From Muribaculaceae bacterium (GTDB lineage Bacteria; Bacteroidota; Bacteroidia; Bacteroidales; Muribaculaceae): a stretch of 22,765 nt of DNA. Both the position numbers and the translations under genes were made by a program. Positions 1 through 8,336 of the stretch are shown here, piece by piece. The notes beneath the pieces are model-generated. The model did not search any database and was not told the origin of the DNA. It worked only from the letters and a program-made list of their open reading frames with translations. The first letter of the stretch is position 1; every line of letters begins with the position of its first letter. The stretch is taken from assembly GCA_009775125.1 (NCBI GenBank), contig VSPD01000042.1:1-22765 (forward strand). Reading direction: 5' to 3'.

Positions 1-131
1 GGAGAGATAAGTATATGTAAGACAATAACGTTTGAAAATGGATTTCATTGCATTAATTCTTTAATAAAACATACTTAATCAAAATTAAAGCACCATCCAT
101 TATAATTGCATCCGATATTTAGGAGAGAGGG

Positions 132-160
132 AAAAGGCGGGATTTATATCCCGGCCTTTT
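132..160. terminator. Bidirectional intrinsic terminator after hicA
   Basis: The arms AAAAGGCGGGAT and ATCCCGGCCTTTT pair around a TTAT loop with a one-base bulge. T-rich tails follow on both strands. The stem overlaps the last codons of the HicA gene, so it probably ends that transcript on the minus strand. The 131 bases beyond it to the window edge are AT-rich, and I see no gene in them on either strand. Confidence 0.7.
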
Positions 161-326
161 CTTTGATTGTAGCCAGTGTTTTAGGCTTCAATTCCTCTGT
201 CTTGTGTCGTGACACCGGAAAGGTTTTGCCCGTGATTGGACTCTTCCAAATGTCATGATTGCTACCTCGTCGGTGGATGTAACATCCTGCCGATTGGAGC
301 AATCTCCATAATTCAGATACTTTCAT
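144..326 (-). CDS. hicA: HicA-family mRNA interferase toxin (orphan)
   Basis: This 60-residue protein has the normal length and pattern of HicA toxins, which are small double-stranded-RNA-binding-fold ribonucleases that cleave mRNA on ribosomes. The N-terminal helix (MKVSELWRLLQSAG) is followed by the GSNHDIW motif, whose His24 matches the family's catalytic histidine, and by a K-rich C-terminal helix. The ATG at 326 lies about 20 bases after the start site expected from a strong promoter at 355-386. HicA is normally followed or preceded by its HicB antitoxin. Here a terminator overlaps its end and no HicB-like frame exists between it and either neighbour. It lies downstream of the tail genes, a common place for phage accessory genes. 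Family identity is confident; activity and the location of any antitoxin are unknown. Confidence 0.85.
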   Translation of the reverse strand: MKVSELWRLLQSAGCYIHRRGSNHDIWKSPITGKTFPVSRHKTEELKPKTLATIKEKAGI

Positions 327-354
327 AATTTCAAGGTGCTTTAATTGAACAACA

Positions 355-386
355 CAAAGGTAGCGATTTTGTTGCTTTTCTCCAAA
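355..386 (-). promoter_or_regulatory. Bacteroidota promoter for hicA
   Basis: On the minus strand a TTTG box (383-386) is separated by exactly 20 bases from TACCTTTG (355-362). This is the consensus arrangement of the Bacteroidota housekeeping promoter. It points at hicA and suggests transcription independent of the late tail operon. Confidence 0.75.
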
Positions 387-414
387 TTTTTTATGATTTT
401 TTTTGTGATAATTT

Positions 415-999
415 TCATTTTTTGCTCAAAGCGGCCATCTGCGCATTGATTTGTCTGTATGCCTGGTCCACAAGGCAGGCGAATTGCGATGCGGAGATTC
501 TATCCAAGTCAATCTGGAATTTGAAGTAGGTCATCAGCGATGCCGCCTGCCGGTCAAAGTGGGTGCGGATTTCGTCCGGCGTGGGCTGTTTCTCGTTGTC
601 CTTGCCGGGATTTTCCTTGCTGCGTTTGAGATTGGCTCTTGCCCGATTGAGTTGCGACTTGACCTCATCGGCCAACTGCTTGTCATCCATCTTACGGGCG
701 ATACCGTATTCTTTGAGGACGGCGCGGACATCATCAAACGCACCAAGCAGGAGCGCATTGTTGAGGCATTGGAACATCGTGAGCTCCGCTTTGGCTCTCA
801 CTCGCCAAACGTGGTCATTGATGAATATCTTTGAGCCGGCATTGTCGGAGAGCTTCGAGTATTCGTAGACGAGCTGCTTGCGAGTCTTTTCCAACTTGAC
901 AGGAGAAACGACCTCGGCACTTCCTTTGAGCACCGACACATCACCGCACACCAGCTCGATATATTGGTGCATGGTGAGTTTTGAGAGTGATGTAATCAT
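415..999 (-). CDS. Hypothetical phage protein downstream of tape measure
   Basis: A 194-residue soluble protein that I do not recognise. It is mostly helical, with a basic and charged stretch near residues 115-145 (SQLNRARANLKRSKENPG), and ends in AALSKK. There is no signal peptide or membrane segment. Its ATG at 999 overlaps the TGA of the tape measure gene (ATGA), so it is probably translationally coupled and belongs to the tail module. Genes directly after the tape measure often encode distal tail or baseplate-associated parts, but nothing in this sequence proves that. It is the last late gene before the hicA promoter. The reading frame is convincing; the function is unassigned. Confidence 0.75.
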   Translation of the reverse strand: MITSLSKLTMHQYIELVCGDVSVLKGSAEVVSPVKLEKTRKQLVYEYSKLSDNAGSKIFINDHVWRVRAKAELTMFQCLNNALLLGAFDDVRAVLKEYGIARKMDDKQLADEVKSQLNRARANLKRSKENPGKDNEKQPTPDEIRTHFDRQAASLMTYFKFQIDLDRISASQFACLVDQAYRQINAQMAALSKK

Positions 1000-3900
1000 A
1001 ATTGCTGACCGATTTTGAATTGTTCGTAGTTGATTTGGCTTGCGCTCCTGCGCTGCATCTTGGTCTGCATCTTGATGAGGTTGCCAAGAGCAACGACTTC
1101 ACGCTTCAAGTCGGTATAGTCGTTGTTGACTACAACCTTCGGACTATCGCCAATATGCCGCATAGCACCGGCGAGATCGGCATTGGAGGCAAGCAGCTTG
1201 TCGGCGTCCGGGAATACTTCTGCGCCCTTTGGCATATCAATGAGTGTTGGCGTGTCGGGAGTTAGGAACATATTGCCTCCGTAGGACACAATCTCTTGCC
1301 GGCCACCATCGCCGACGATAGCCAAGCCTCCGGGGTGGTCCTTCGTTCCTTTGGCATACTTGGGAATGGGAGTGGCAAGGATTGTAGCTATCTGAATTGC
1401 CCCCATAGCCCCTGCAATGGCGATGAAAGGAATAGCGGCAGGGAATCCGAGTTTAGCTGCCGTCTGCGTGATAGACATAGCTGTATTTATACCTGCCTGG
1501 GCGAGTTGGTTTGCCTTATCCCAAACGGCCTGCTTGTATTTGAGTTGCTGCTTCTTCTTTTCAAGTTCTTCATTCTTCTTGGCTGTACGTTCCTCTGCCG
1601 CACGTTTGCGTGCCTCTCCCTCCTCCTCGGTGATAACGTTCTTTTCGACAAGTTCGGTGATGCGTTCCTGCTCGGCTTCGCCCGCTTCCGTATTGGCCTC
1701 CTGCTCGGCCTCTATGCGCTCTATCTTGGCATCAAAGATAGTAGAGGCAAGGTCGTTGATTGCGTTGAGTCCGTCCGAAGCCACTTGAAGCCACTTTTGC
1801 ACGTTCTCCATGCGCTTTTGAAATGCCTCGTTGTCGGCATCGACCTGACGTTGATTCTCTGCAATAACGGCATCTGTGACGGCTTTCTCTTTCTCAATCT
1901 TCGCCTTGGCGAGCTGGTCTTCGAGTTGAATCCGTTCATCAGCCGACAGGTTTTCGGTATTGAGGAGCTGTTCCAATGATTCAACTGAAGCCTGAGCTCG
2001 TTGCTGGGCGTAGGCTTCGGTAATCTTGGCAACTTTGTCTTCGTGCTTTTGGGTTATGGCCTCACGCAGTGCCATATTGTTGCCGGCGGCTTTCAGTTCC
2101 TCGGCATATTTGGCATTGAGTTTATTGATTTGTTGATTGTAGGCATTGTCGGCAATGGCAGCTTCGGAGGCATAGGTTTGTTGTGCTTTTTCAATCTGTT
2201 TATGGGCATAATCTTCAAGCAATTCAGTCCGTTGCTTATTGAATTTGGCGTTAATAAGGCTTACATCGGCCCCGGTCTTTTTAGCAGCTTCAATTTCAGC
2301 TGCACGATTGGCCTCCAATTGAGCGAGTTTCAAATCAAGTTCTTCCTTAGAACCCTCTTTTACAGATGCCAGGCGATTGGCAAGATTGATTTTGGCGAGT
2401 TCTCGCTGATATTTAAGTTCACAGTCGGCAATCTCCTTTGCGCACTGCTCGGCCAACTGGGCACGCAAAAACTGTTCAGTCTCACCATTACCCTTTATCT
2501 CATCCAATTTCTTTTTGAATTTCTGACGGATTAGGGCGAGGTCTTTTTGGTGGCCTTCTTCCATCGCTTCTATTTTGGCATCTTCAAGGTCCTGAATAAG
2601 TTTGAGTTCTTCCTTTGCGCGTTTTTCATCATATTTGTCATTAGTCGTTTCATGATCTCCATTATTTGGAGCATTATCGCTATTCGGATTATCGTCTCCC
2701 AAAGTATTATCCTCGTTGCCATTGAGCTTCACTGACACTTCTTGCATTTGGCCGTTGAGTGTATTGTTCCAAGCATCAGCTGCATTCTTTGCCAGGTTGC
2801 TGTATAAGGATTCGATATTCCCACTGAAAGCCTTTATGCCATTATTCCATCCGGCTTTAACTTTATCCCAGTCGAGAGTAAATATGCCTTCTATCATTTC
2901 ACCGGCAGACTTGAAAGAATCGATTATTTGATTGAAAGCGAATTTGGCAATTTCCCATATCATTTTAAGTGAATTCGAGATGGAATTGCAGGCGCCGCGA
3001 AACAGCATGGAATTGTTGTACATGCGTATTAACCAATTGACAATATCTACGCATCCTTTTATAATGACAGTTAAGCCTTGGGCAACGAAGGTTTTGGCCT
3101 GTGTTGTCATTGTCTCGAACGAAGTGCCGGATGCTTTGAATACCGACATCAGCAGTTCGTTAAGTTCGCGTTGGGCGTTCATCTGCTCCTCATTGACCCT
3201 GCCGAGTTCGCCCATGTTTTCCTTTGCCTTGTCGAGATTGGTATTGATGTCGGCGATAGATTGAATCAGCAGCGTACCACCTTCGGCGGCTGTGCGGCCA
3301 AATACATTCTTCATGATTTGGCCGGCTTCCTGAGAGTTTTCCGGAAGTTCTTTCAATTTGCCTGCCACTTGCTTTACTGCATCCAGCATGGATATATTTC
3401 CATCCTCCAAATCCTTTTGCATTTGTTTGGCAGATATGCCCACGGCGTCGAGTGATTCCTCGGTCTGTTTTGTCATGGAACGCAGTCGAGTTCCGGCCTT
3501 GACAATGTTCTGAATGCCGGCCTCGTTGAAAATGCCGTTGCGTGTTTCGGCAAGTATGGACATGAATTCATCGGCGCTTACGCCGGCATCACGCAAAGCG
3601 GGAGCGAACCGGTCTATGTTGGCAATCATATTGCCGCTCATATCGGCGCCGGCACTTATGCCATCCTTCATCTTATTGTACGCATCATCCCACGAAATGC
3701 CGAATTGCTGAACAAGGGTATTGGCTGCGCCGATTGTTGCATCGTAGCCCTTCTCCATTTTATCGGCAAGCGTCTGCATGTCGGCGGTGACTTTGTCGGC
3801 GGCGTTCCCTGTCGCCCCTGTGAAGTTTTCCGTAAGTCGTGAGGCCTCGATGAGTCCTTTATTATAGTCGTACCACCATTTAAATCCGGCGACCACGCCT

Positions 3901-5258
3901 GATAGTCCCAAAAAAGTGAGCACCCAAGGATTGGCGAGCAAGCCAAGTAAAGTTTTTCCAAAAGCCTCCACTTTTGTTTTCAGTCCGTCGAGGAAATTGC
4001 CGCCGGTGTTAAGGCTTTGAAGTGATGAGCCGAAATTAGTATTGACACCGATTAGACCTAACATGGAGTCTGCGAACTTCTCATTAGCCCCGGTCGCCTC
4101 GCCTATTGTCTGATTGTTCCTTTCGATTTGGGCGCGCATCTCCTCCAGCTTCTTTTTAGCATCGGAGGAGGTTAGGTCTATATGTTTCATAGCCTCGGCC
4201 AGTCGCTTGTTCTGGGCTTCGGCCTCAGCAACGGTGGTGGCCTCTTTGCCTATTATGTCGCTGACATCCATCAATCGTTTCTTGTTTTCCTCAATTTTAG
4301 CATTGAGGGCATCAAGCGTTGATTGATAGTTTGCGTCCTCACGATTAAGCATGGTTTTAGCCTCTTCCAGGATTTTAGTCTGGTCTATGAGGTCTTGCTG
4401 GGTGAGTGCCTGTTGAGACATAACCGTGTTGAGGCTCTCTATGGAAACGACACCATCATGTACGGCAATAGCATAATTGCCTACATTGCGCTGGTGTTCG
4501 CCCATGTTCTCGGCCATATGTTTCAACTCTGTATCAAGTTGATTTATGGTTTCAAGCAGCTCTTTGCCTTCGGCGGCTTCTCGTTGTTCCTCCCCCAGGC
4601 CCTTATACTGTTTTTTTAGGATTTCAAGTTGCTGCGACATCTCATCGTATGAGCCGGCAGCGGCGATAGATTCTTTTTCCTCTGCTTTAAGCAAAGAGTT
4701 AAGTTTCCTTTTTTCCTGCGCGAGTTCTCGGTTGGCGGCAGTAAGACGTATCAGGCGCCCGGTTAATTCGCCGGTCGTGTCCCTGCCTTCGGCAATCGCC
4801 TTTTGATAGTCGGAGATAACTTTCTTGTTACGTTTTATCTCATCCTCGACTTGAATTAATCTGTGAAGTTGCTGCTCATATGTGCCGTTTACTTTCTCGA
4901 CAGCCTCCATAACTGATTGGAAATCGACTTTCGATTGACGAACCTCTCGATTGAGCCTGTTTTGACTTTGCAAGGATTCTGCAATTACGGCCGTAGTCCG
5001 TCCAAGAATCTGCCCTTGTTCGTTGACAGCGGAAGTGTGACGTTGTGTGGCCTCAGCGGCCTGTCGTTGCAGCTCAGCGACTTGTCGTGTCATTCTGTCT
5101 AATTGGTCGAGACCGTCGACAGAGACTCTAAGACCTCTCGCAAGTTCCGTGGCGGTTTGGATGTAAATCTCCTTGACCGATTGCATCTCGTCTTTAAGAC
5201 GTCTTAGTCCGTCAATGGCTGATTGGTCGACAAAATCTGTTATTTTATGGTCTGCCAT
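996..5258 (-). CDS. Tail tape measure protein
   Basis: This 1420-residue protein is the longest in the window and sets tail length while sitting inside the tail tube. The N-terminal 420 residues are long coiled coil (for example RLIQVEDEIKRNKKV). A hydrophobic segment follows at about 430-465 (WVLTFLGLSGVVAGFKWW). Next comes a PhageMin_tail-like region at about 480-680, with repeated Gly/Ala motifs such as GRTAAEGGTLLIQSI. A second coiled coil spans about 880-1260. Near residues 1300-1345 is the YAKGTKDHPGGLAIVGDGG motif typical of tape measure C-termini. If length scales as usual (about 1.5 angstrom per residue), the tail would be roughly 200 nm, unless the protein is cleaved. The ATG at 5258 follows the preceding small gene by one base, consistent with coupling. 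Confidence 0.93.
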   Translation of the reverse strand: MADHKITDFVDQSAIDGLRRLKDEMQSVKEIYIQTATELARGLRVSVDGLDQLDRMTRQVAELQRQAAEATQRHTSAVNEQGQILGRTTAVIAESLQSQNRLNREVRQSKVDFQSVMEAVEKVNGTYEQQLHRLIQVEDEIKRNKKVISDYQKAIAEGRDTTGELTGRLIRLTAANRELAQEKRKLNSLLKAEEKESIAAAGSYDEMSQQLEILKKQYKGLGEEQREAAEGKELLETINQLDTELKHMAENMGEHQRNVGNYAIAVHDGVVSIESLNTVMSQQALTQQDLIDQTKILEEAKTMLNREDANYQSTLDALNAKIEENKKRLMDVSDIIGKEATTVAEAEAQNKRLAEAMKHIDLTSSDAKKKLEEMRAQIERNNQTIGEATGANEKFADSMLGLIGVNTNFGSSLQSLNTGGNFLDGLKTKVEAFGKTLLGLLANPWVLTFLGLSGVVAGFKWWYDYNKGLIEASRLTENFTGATGNAADKVTADMQTLADKMEKGYDATIGAANTLVQQFGISWDDAYNKMKDGISAGADMSGNMIANIDRFAPALRDAGVSADEFMSILAETRNGIFNEAGIQNIVKAGTRLRSMTKQTEESLDAVGISAKQMQKDLEDGNISMLDAVKQVAGKLKELPENSQEAGQIMKNVFGRTAAEGGTLLIQSIADINTNLDKAKENMGELGRVNEEQMNAQRELNELLMSVFKASGTSFETMTTQAKTFVAQGLTVIIKGCVDIVNWLIRMYNNSMLFRGACNSISNSLKMIWEIAKFAFNQIIDSFKSAGEMIEGIFTLDWDKVKAGWNNGIKAFSGNIESLYSNLAKNAADAWNNTLNGQMQEVSVKLNGNEDNTLGDDNPNSDNAPNNGDHETTNDKYDEKRAKEELKLIQDLEDAKIEAMEEGHQKDLALIRQKFKKKLDEIKGNGETEQFLRAQLAEQCAKEIADCELKYQRELAKINLANRLASVKEGSKEELDLKLAQLEANRAAEIEAAKKTGADVSLINAKFNKQRTELLEDYAHKQIEKAQQTYASEAAIADNAYNQQINKLNAKYAEELKAAGNNMALREAITQKHEDKVAKITEAYAQQRAQASVESLEQLLNTENLSADERIQLEDQLAKAKIEKEKAVTDAVIAENQRQVDADNEAFQKRMENVQKWLQVASDGLNAINDLASTIFDAKIERIEAEQEANTEAGEAEQERITELVEKNVITEEEGEARKRAAEERTAKKNEELEKKKQQLKYKQAVWDKANQLAQAGINTAMSITQTAAKLGFPAAIPFIAIAGAMGAIQIATILATPIPKYAKGTKDHPGGLAIVGDGGRQEIVSYGGNMFLTPDTPTLIDMPKGAEVFPDADKLLASNADLAGAMRHIGDSPKVVVNNDYTDLKREVVALGNLIKMQTKMQRRSASQINYEQFKIGQQL

Positions 5259-5259
5259 A

Positions 5260-5448
5260 TCAATATTCGGATATATATTCTATGATTGGTTTTATTATTT
5301 TTTCACTAAGGACGCAAAAACCGTATGTACCGTCACTGTTCCGGACTATGGCTACGGTCTTTTGCTCCATTTGGGCGAATGCCTTGGCGAGTCGGCGGAT
5401 TCGGTCGAGGTCGCCGCCCATCTTTTTATGTTCACATGCGCAGCTCAT
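5260..5448 (-). CDS. Small cysteine-containing protein before tape measure
   Basis: A small protein of 62 residues if started at the ATG at 5448 (MSCACEHKKMGGDLDRI). That start lies one base after the stop of the upstream gene (TGA-A-ATG). An alternative ATG at 5478 would add ten residues and overlap the upstream gene by 29 bases. The sequence has an N-terminal CACEH motif, a helix, then a beta-rich piece (VAIVRNSDGTYGFCVL). It ends one base before the tape measure start. By position it could be a tail assembly factor. There is no recognisable slippery-site fusion to the upstream gene, so I do not call it a frameshifted chaperone. Confidence 0.65.
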   Translation of the reverse strand: MSCACEHKKMGGDLDRIRRLAKAFAQMEQKTVAIVRNSDGTYGFCVLSEKIIKPIIEYISEY

Positions 5449-5449
5449 T

Positions 5450-5977
5450 TCAGTCGGGGTTATAGCCGCAATCGGCAAAGAATCGCCGGATATGCGGAAT
5501 TATGTATCGGTTGTTGAAATATCCTATGGCCGTGGGCCCGAGTTGCAGGAGCTGGTCTCCATATTTCCGCACAATGTCCGGCCCGTCTCCGTCCGGGGCG
5601 CAACCGATAGAAAGCGTATCGCCCTGCATCGTGGCAAATATCTCGCTATGGAATTTGCCGTTGATGAATAGGTTGGGCACGTTGTCGGGGCGAGGCTGAA
5701 GCATCAGCATCACACCGGCGGCAGGAGGTGTGATTTCTTGTTTCCAATGCTTGTATGCGCCGTTACGATGATACCATGGACCCAATTCCTCAAAAAATGG
5801 GTCGTCATCGTATGTCGGGCTAAGAAGTTTATCTTCCCCATCGATACCACTATACATTTGCTCTCGTACTGCATCTTCGGCAATAACCGCATTATCGCCG
5901 AGGCACTGAATGATTTCCGGCTCGAAGCCATCGACCATTCGTGTTACCATATCGCTCACTTGGAATATATCTGCCAT
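5450..5977 (-). CDS. Hypothetical tail-module protein
   Basis: A 175-residue soluble protein without a family I can name. It begins with a helical region (SDMVTRMVDGFEPEIIQ). A loop-rich centre follows with SPTYDDDPFFEELGPWY and LQPRPDNVPNLFING. It ends with an aromatic and basic C-terminus (YFNNRYIIPHIRRFF). It sits between the probable tail tube gene and the tape measure, where tail assembly or minor tail proteins are usually encoded. A strong intrinsic terminator lies immediately upstream (5986-6017), so its level depends on read-through from the tube gene or on an unseen promoter. The gene is real by its context; its function is unassigned. Confidence 0.75.
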   Translation of the reverse strand: MADIFQVSDMVTRMVDGFEPEIIQCLGDNAVIAEDAVREQMYSGIDGEDKLLSPTYDDDPFFEELGPWYHRNGAYKHWKQEITPPAAGVMLMLQPRPDNVPNLFINGKFHSEIFATMQGDTLSIGCAPDGDGPDIVRKYGDQLLQLGPTAIGYFNNRYIIPHIRRFFADCGYNPD

Positions 5978-5985
5978 ATGATTAA

Positions 5986-6017
5986 GAAAAAGGCGGAGTG
6001 AACATCGCCACTCCGCC
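5986..6017 (-). terminator. Intrinsic terminator inside the tail operon
   Basis: On the minus strand the arms GGCGGAGTG and CACTCCGCC form a perfect 9-bp stem with an 8-base loop. TTTTTCTT follows. It lies after the small gene downstream of the tail tube gene, and ends only nine bases before the next start codon. Confidence 0.8.
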
Positions 6018-6024
6018 CGGTTAG

Positions 6025-6207
6025 TTACTCATCAGCCTTGACCGGAGGCACCATCAAGTCGTAGGCCTTGCCGAGCATCTTGCGCCGCGTGGCTTCTTTT
6101 CGGTCTGTCCAGAACACGTCAAGATGCTGACTGATGAAATCTTCACGGCTCATCTTTACGCATTCGGATTTGATGAAAGTCACGCCCTCGAATCTAATCT
6201 CGTTCAT
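6025..6207 (-). CDS. Small tail-module protein downstream of tail tube
   Basis: A 60-residue protein whose ATG overlaps the stop of the probable tail tube gene (ATGA), implying coupled translation. The N-terminus is short beta-like sequence (MNEIRFEGVTFIKSE). The rest is basic and helical (DRKEATRRKMLGKAYDLM), with a C-terminus in VKADE. No family is recognised. The position directly after the tube gene matches that of tail assembly chaperones in many phages, but it is short, and I see no second frame or slippery sequence that would make the usual extended product. It is followed by an intrinsic terminator, so it ends the highly expressed part of the late operon. Confidence 0.7.
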   Translation of the reverse strand: MNEIRFEGVTFIKSECVKMSREDFISQHLDVFWTDRKEATRRKMLGKAYDLMVPPVKADE

Positions 6208-7040
6208 ACGGCCTGCTCGATGCCTTTTATGCCGGCCTTGTAGAGTTCGGCGGGCGATTTGAGTTGAGGTGTCGCGGATGCAGAGATGGTGATTGTCTCG
6301 GTATCTTCGTCGTAGGTTACGCCGGTAGAGTTGCCTTTGAGGACCGCGGTAGGAGTCTTGGCGATTATATCTCCGAATTCTGCCGTGCGGTCAAGTCCGC
6401 CGATGGCTTCGACAATCTTGTATTTGTTTGCTTCCACCTTGTGGAACTTGACAGGAGTCAGGCCATACATGAATGAGGAGGCGTTGAAATCGAGTTGCTC
6501 GAAGTTGGTATTCTCAAACGCCTTGCGTGCGTCCTGGTAACAGAAGTTGATAAGGAGCGTAGCTTTGGCGCCGGAGGTCGGGAACTGAGTAATTGTGGGA
6601 TAGACGCAGGCCATAGGGAATCCGGCGAGCGAGTCGGAGCCATCGTCCATGCCATAGATGACGTTGTTCTTGTCAACGAAATACACGTCGAAGATTGTGT
6701 TCATGGTGCGAGAGAGTGACTGCGCCAGAACGTCATTGAACGTGCCCATCGTGAAAGCGTCAGTGAGCGCGCTTACATCGCTTACCTGATTGGGCCCATA
6801 GCCCACTGCGGCCACGTTAGGCTCGCCGCCGTTCTTGGCGTATTCCACGAATTGACCGATAGGCATGATACGCTCCGGGCGGTCGGCGTGGCATAATTCT
6901 TCGATTGTATCGCCTGTAATGTCGGCAGGGAGTTTTACTCCGTGCGCTACAACAATGGCGAAGATGATTTTATCTCGGTCGTAAGGGCACGCCGAGACGC
7001 CCGTAGAGAGGGCGTTGCCTTTGCAAGATCTGACTTTCAT
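6204..7040 (-). CDS. Probable major tail (tube) protein
   Basis: A 278-residue protein starting at MKVRSCKGNALSTGV. The ATG at 7040 overlaps the upstream stop in the ATGA manner seen throughout this operon; an in-frame ATG at 7052 is possible but less likely. The sequence is beta-rich with several Gly/Asp turns (YGMDDGSDSLAGFPMA). Near its C-terminus a region (TYDEDTETITISASATPQL) resembles the small Ig-like or sheet-rich ends often found in tube proteins. Its place after the tail-completion gene and ahead of the tape measure is where the tube gene is expected. The terminator after its downstream partner fits a product needed in high copy. The assignment rests on position and composition rather than a motif. 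Confidence 0.65.
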   Translation of the reverse strand: MKVRSCKGNALSTGVSACPYDRDKIIFAIVVAHGVKLPADITGDTIEELCHADRPERIMPIGQFVEYAKNGGEPNVAAVGYGPNQVSDVSALTDAFTMGTFNDVLAQSLSRTMNTIFDVYFVDKNNVIYGMDDGSDSLAGFPMACVYPTITQFPTSGAKATLLINFCYQDARKAFENTNFEQLDFNASSFMYGLTPVKFHKVEANKYKIVEAIGGLDRTAEFGDIIAKTPTAVLKGNSTGVTYDEDTETITISASATPQLKSPAELYKAGIKGIEQAV

Positions 7041-7630
7041 TGTATTCTGCAATTTTGATGTGTAATTTTTAATTCGAGGTTGCGTATATCAATGGCATCT
7101 ATGGGTTCGCTCACCTCGTCCCCGGTAGAGGTGAACGCCCCATATTTGCCATAGGAGTAGTTTTCCGAATAACTGTGCCGGATAGCCTCTTTATATCCGA
7201 AATCCAAGCGTTTGTCCGCCTTTAATTCTTCCAGCAACCTTTGATATATGGGCCGCAGAACATTGGCAAACGAAAAGTCGCGCCTTTGCTCATTGCTCCA
7301 GTCGCGGTTGGTCTTGCAGGCTATCAGGATGTTAATCTTTACAATAGCATGGAAATCGGGATTACCCCTGTCTTCAATGACAGGAGTAAACATTGCCACA
7401 AGAGGCAGTTTGGTGTCTGTCCCATAAATCCCTTTGCTCATTTCGTCGAGATAAGACTTAATGTACCGGGTGTTCCCGAATAAATATCCTACATGAGGCT
7501 CATTTTCCTCATGCCGAAGCCCGTAGTAGTCAATATATGCCACTTTCAGCCCTGAACGTATTTTTGCTACAACATCCTCCATTATCCTGGTTATGTCGCG
7601 GCTTTGCGGTTGTCGAGGTCGGACTGTCAT
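7037..7630 (-). CDS. Probable tail-completion / tail terminator protein
   Basis: A 197-residue protein that overlaps its upstream neighbour by an ATGA. The N-terminus is basic (MTVRPRQPQSRDITR). The centre alternates strands and helices, with VKINILIACKTNRDWSNEQ and FANVLRPIYQRLLEELKAD. The pattern of a conserved strand, a short acidic loop and then a long helix containing the IYQRLLEEL stretch is typical of small neck proteins that cap the tail or close the head. It sits between the head-tail connector gene and the tube gene. Which neck role it has cannot be settled from sequence alone; a head-closure protein is the main alternative. Confidence 0.65.
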   Translation of the reverse strand: MTVRPRQPQSRDITRIMEDVVAKIRSGLKVAYIDYYGLRHEENEPHVGYLFGNTRYIKSYLDEMSKGIYGTDTKLPLVAMFTPVIEDRGNPDFHAIVKINILIACKTNRDWSNEQRRDFSFANVLRPIYQRLLEELKADKRLDFGYKEAIRHSYSENYSYGKYGAFTSTGDEVSEPIDAIDIRNLELKITHQNCRIQ

Positions 7631-8124
7631 AAATTGAAGCGGTTGATTGGTTTTAGCATGTTTTCGTCAATGACAACACCCGGAACCGGACATTCTCCGC
7701 TGTCGACCCATTCTGAAAAAACTTTAAGGCTATTTGCCATTCTATTCCATGTGGACACTTGACGCATAATTGGTTCTACATATTGGTTGGCTGCTTTGAG
7801 TTTTACCAATCCGGTAATGGTGGCAGTCTGGCCGGCATCACGCAGGATGCAAAAGAAAACATAGTCGGCGAACGGCTTGCGCAGTTTGCCACAGACGGTT
7901 TCGATTGCATTGTCTGCGTCTAATCTTAAACCTTTGTCAAGATTATGAAGATACTCTTGCACGGATTCGCCTGCCTTTTGCCCGAGGACACGCCACAGAA
8001 AATCCTCTTGATATTCCGTAATGTATTGCTCAATTACGGCATTTTCTTTTGTCGTGCCGCTTCCGAGTGTCGCATTGTAGATTTGGCGAGGTCCGGCCGT
8101 GAAATAGGAGGCGTCAATCAACAT
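7627..8124 (-). CDS. Head-tail connector-type protein (DUF6712-like)
   Basis: A 165-residue, mainly helical protein. Its features match head-tail adaptors of Bacteroidota phages (DUF6712-like): an N-terminal segment with YITEYQEDFLWRVLGQ, a middle segment with FADYVFFCILRDAGQ, and a C-terminal segment ending in DENMLKPINRFNL. Such proteins form a ring under the portal that joins head and tail. The gene lies after the capsid and a small 69-residue gene, and overlaps the next neck gene by ATGA, which supports the role. The exact family name is from memory of similar proteins; the general connector role by position is firmer. Confidence 0.65.
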   Translation of the reverse strand: MLIDASYFTAGPRQIYNATLGSGTTKENAVIEQYITEYQEDFLWRVLGQKAGESVQEYLHNLDKGLRLDADNAIETVCGKLRKPFADYVFFCILRDAGQTATITGLVKLKAANQYVEPIMRQVSTWNRMANSLKVFSEWVDSGECPVPGVVIDENMLKPINRFNL

Positions 8125-8126
8125 GT

Positions 8127-8336
8127 TTATTCGGTTTTCTTGGTTCGTTTTGGTTTGGTCGTCTTTGAGTCTGCCTCCGGGAGTGCCTTTGAATCAGAAC
8201 CCATTACCACATATTTGTTATCCGTTTCAACCCGAATGCAGGGGGTGAACTTCACCCACCCCCGTTGCACTCGAATTTGGTTCTCCTGAAGGATTTTAGC
8301 GACATCTTCCGGATTGCCTGAAAGAATATAGTCCAT
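8127..8336 (-). CDS. Small protein between capsid and connector genes
   Basis: A 69-residue protein. The ATG at 8336 overlaps the capsid gene stop (ATGA) and gives the start MDYILSGNPEDVAKILQ. A longer frame reaching back to 8408 would read through the end of the capsid gene and is rejected. The N-terminal helix is followed by a strand-rich core (RVQRGWVKFTPCIRVE). The tail is lysine- and proline-rich and positively charged (KTTKPKRTKKTE). Small proteins of this type are common directly after the capsid gene in Bacteroidota phages. I know of no established function. It ends two bases before the start of the connector gene. Confidence 0.7.
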   Translation of the reverse strand: MDYILSGNPEDVAKILQENQIRVQRGWVKFTPCIRVETDNKYVVMGSDSKALPEADSKTTKPKRTKKTE

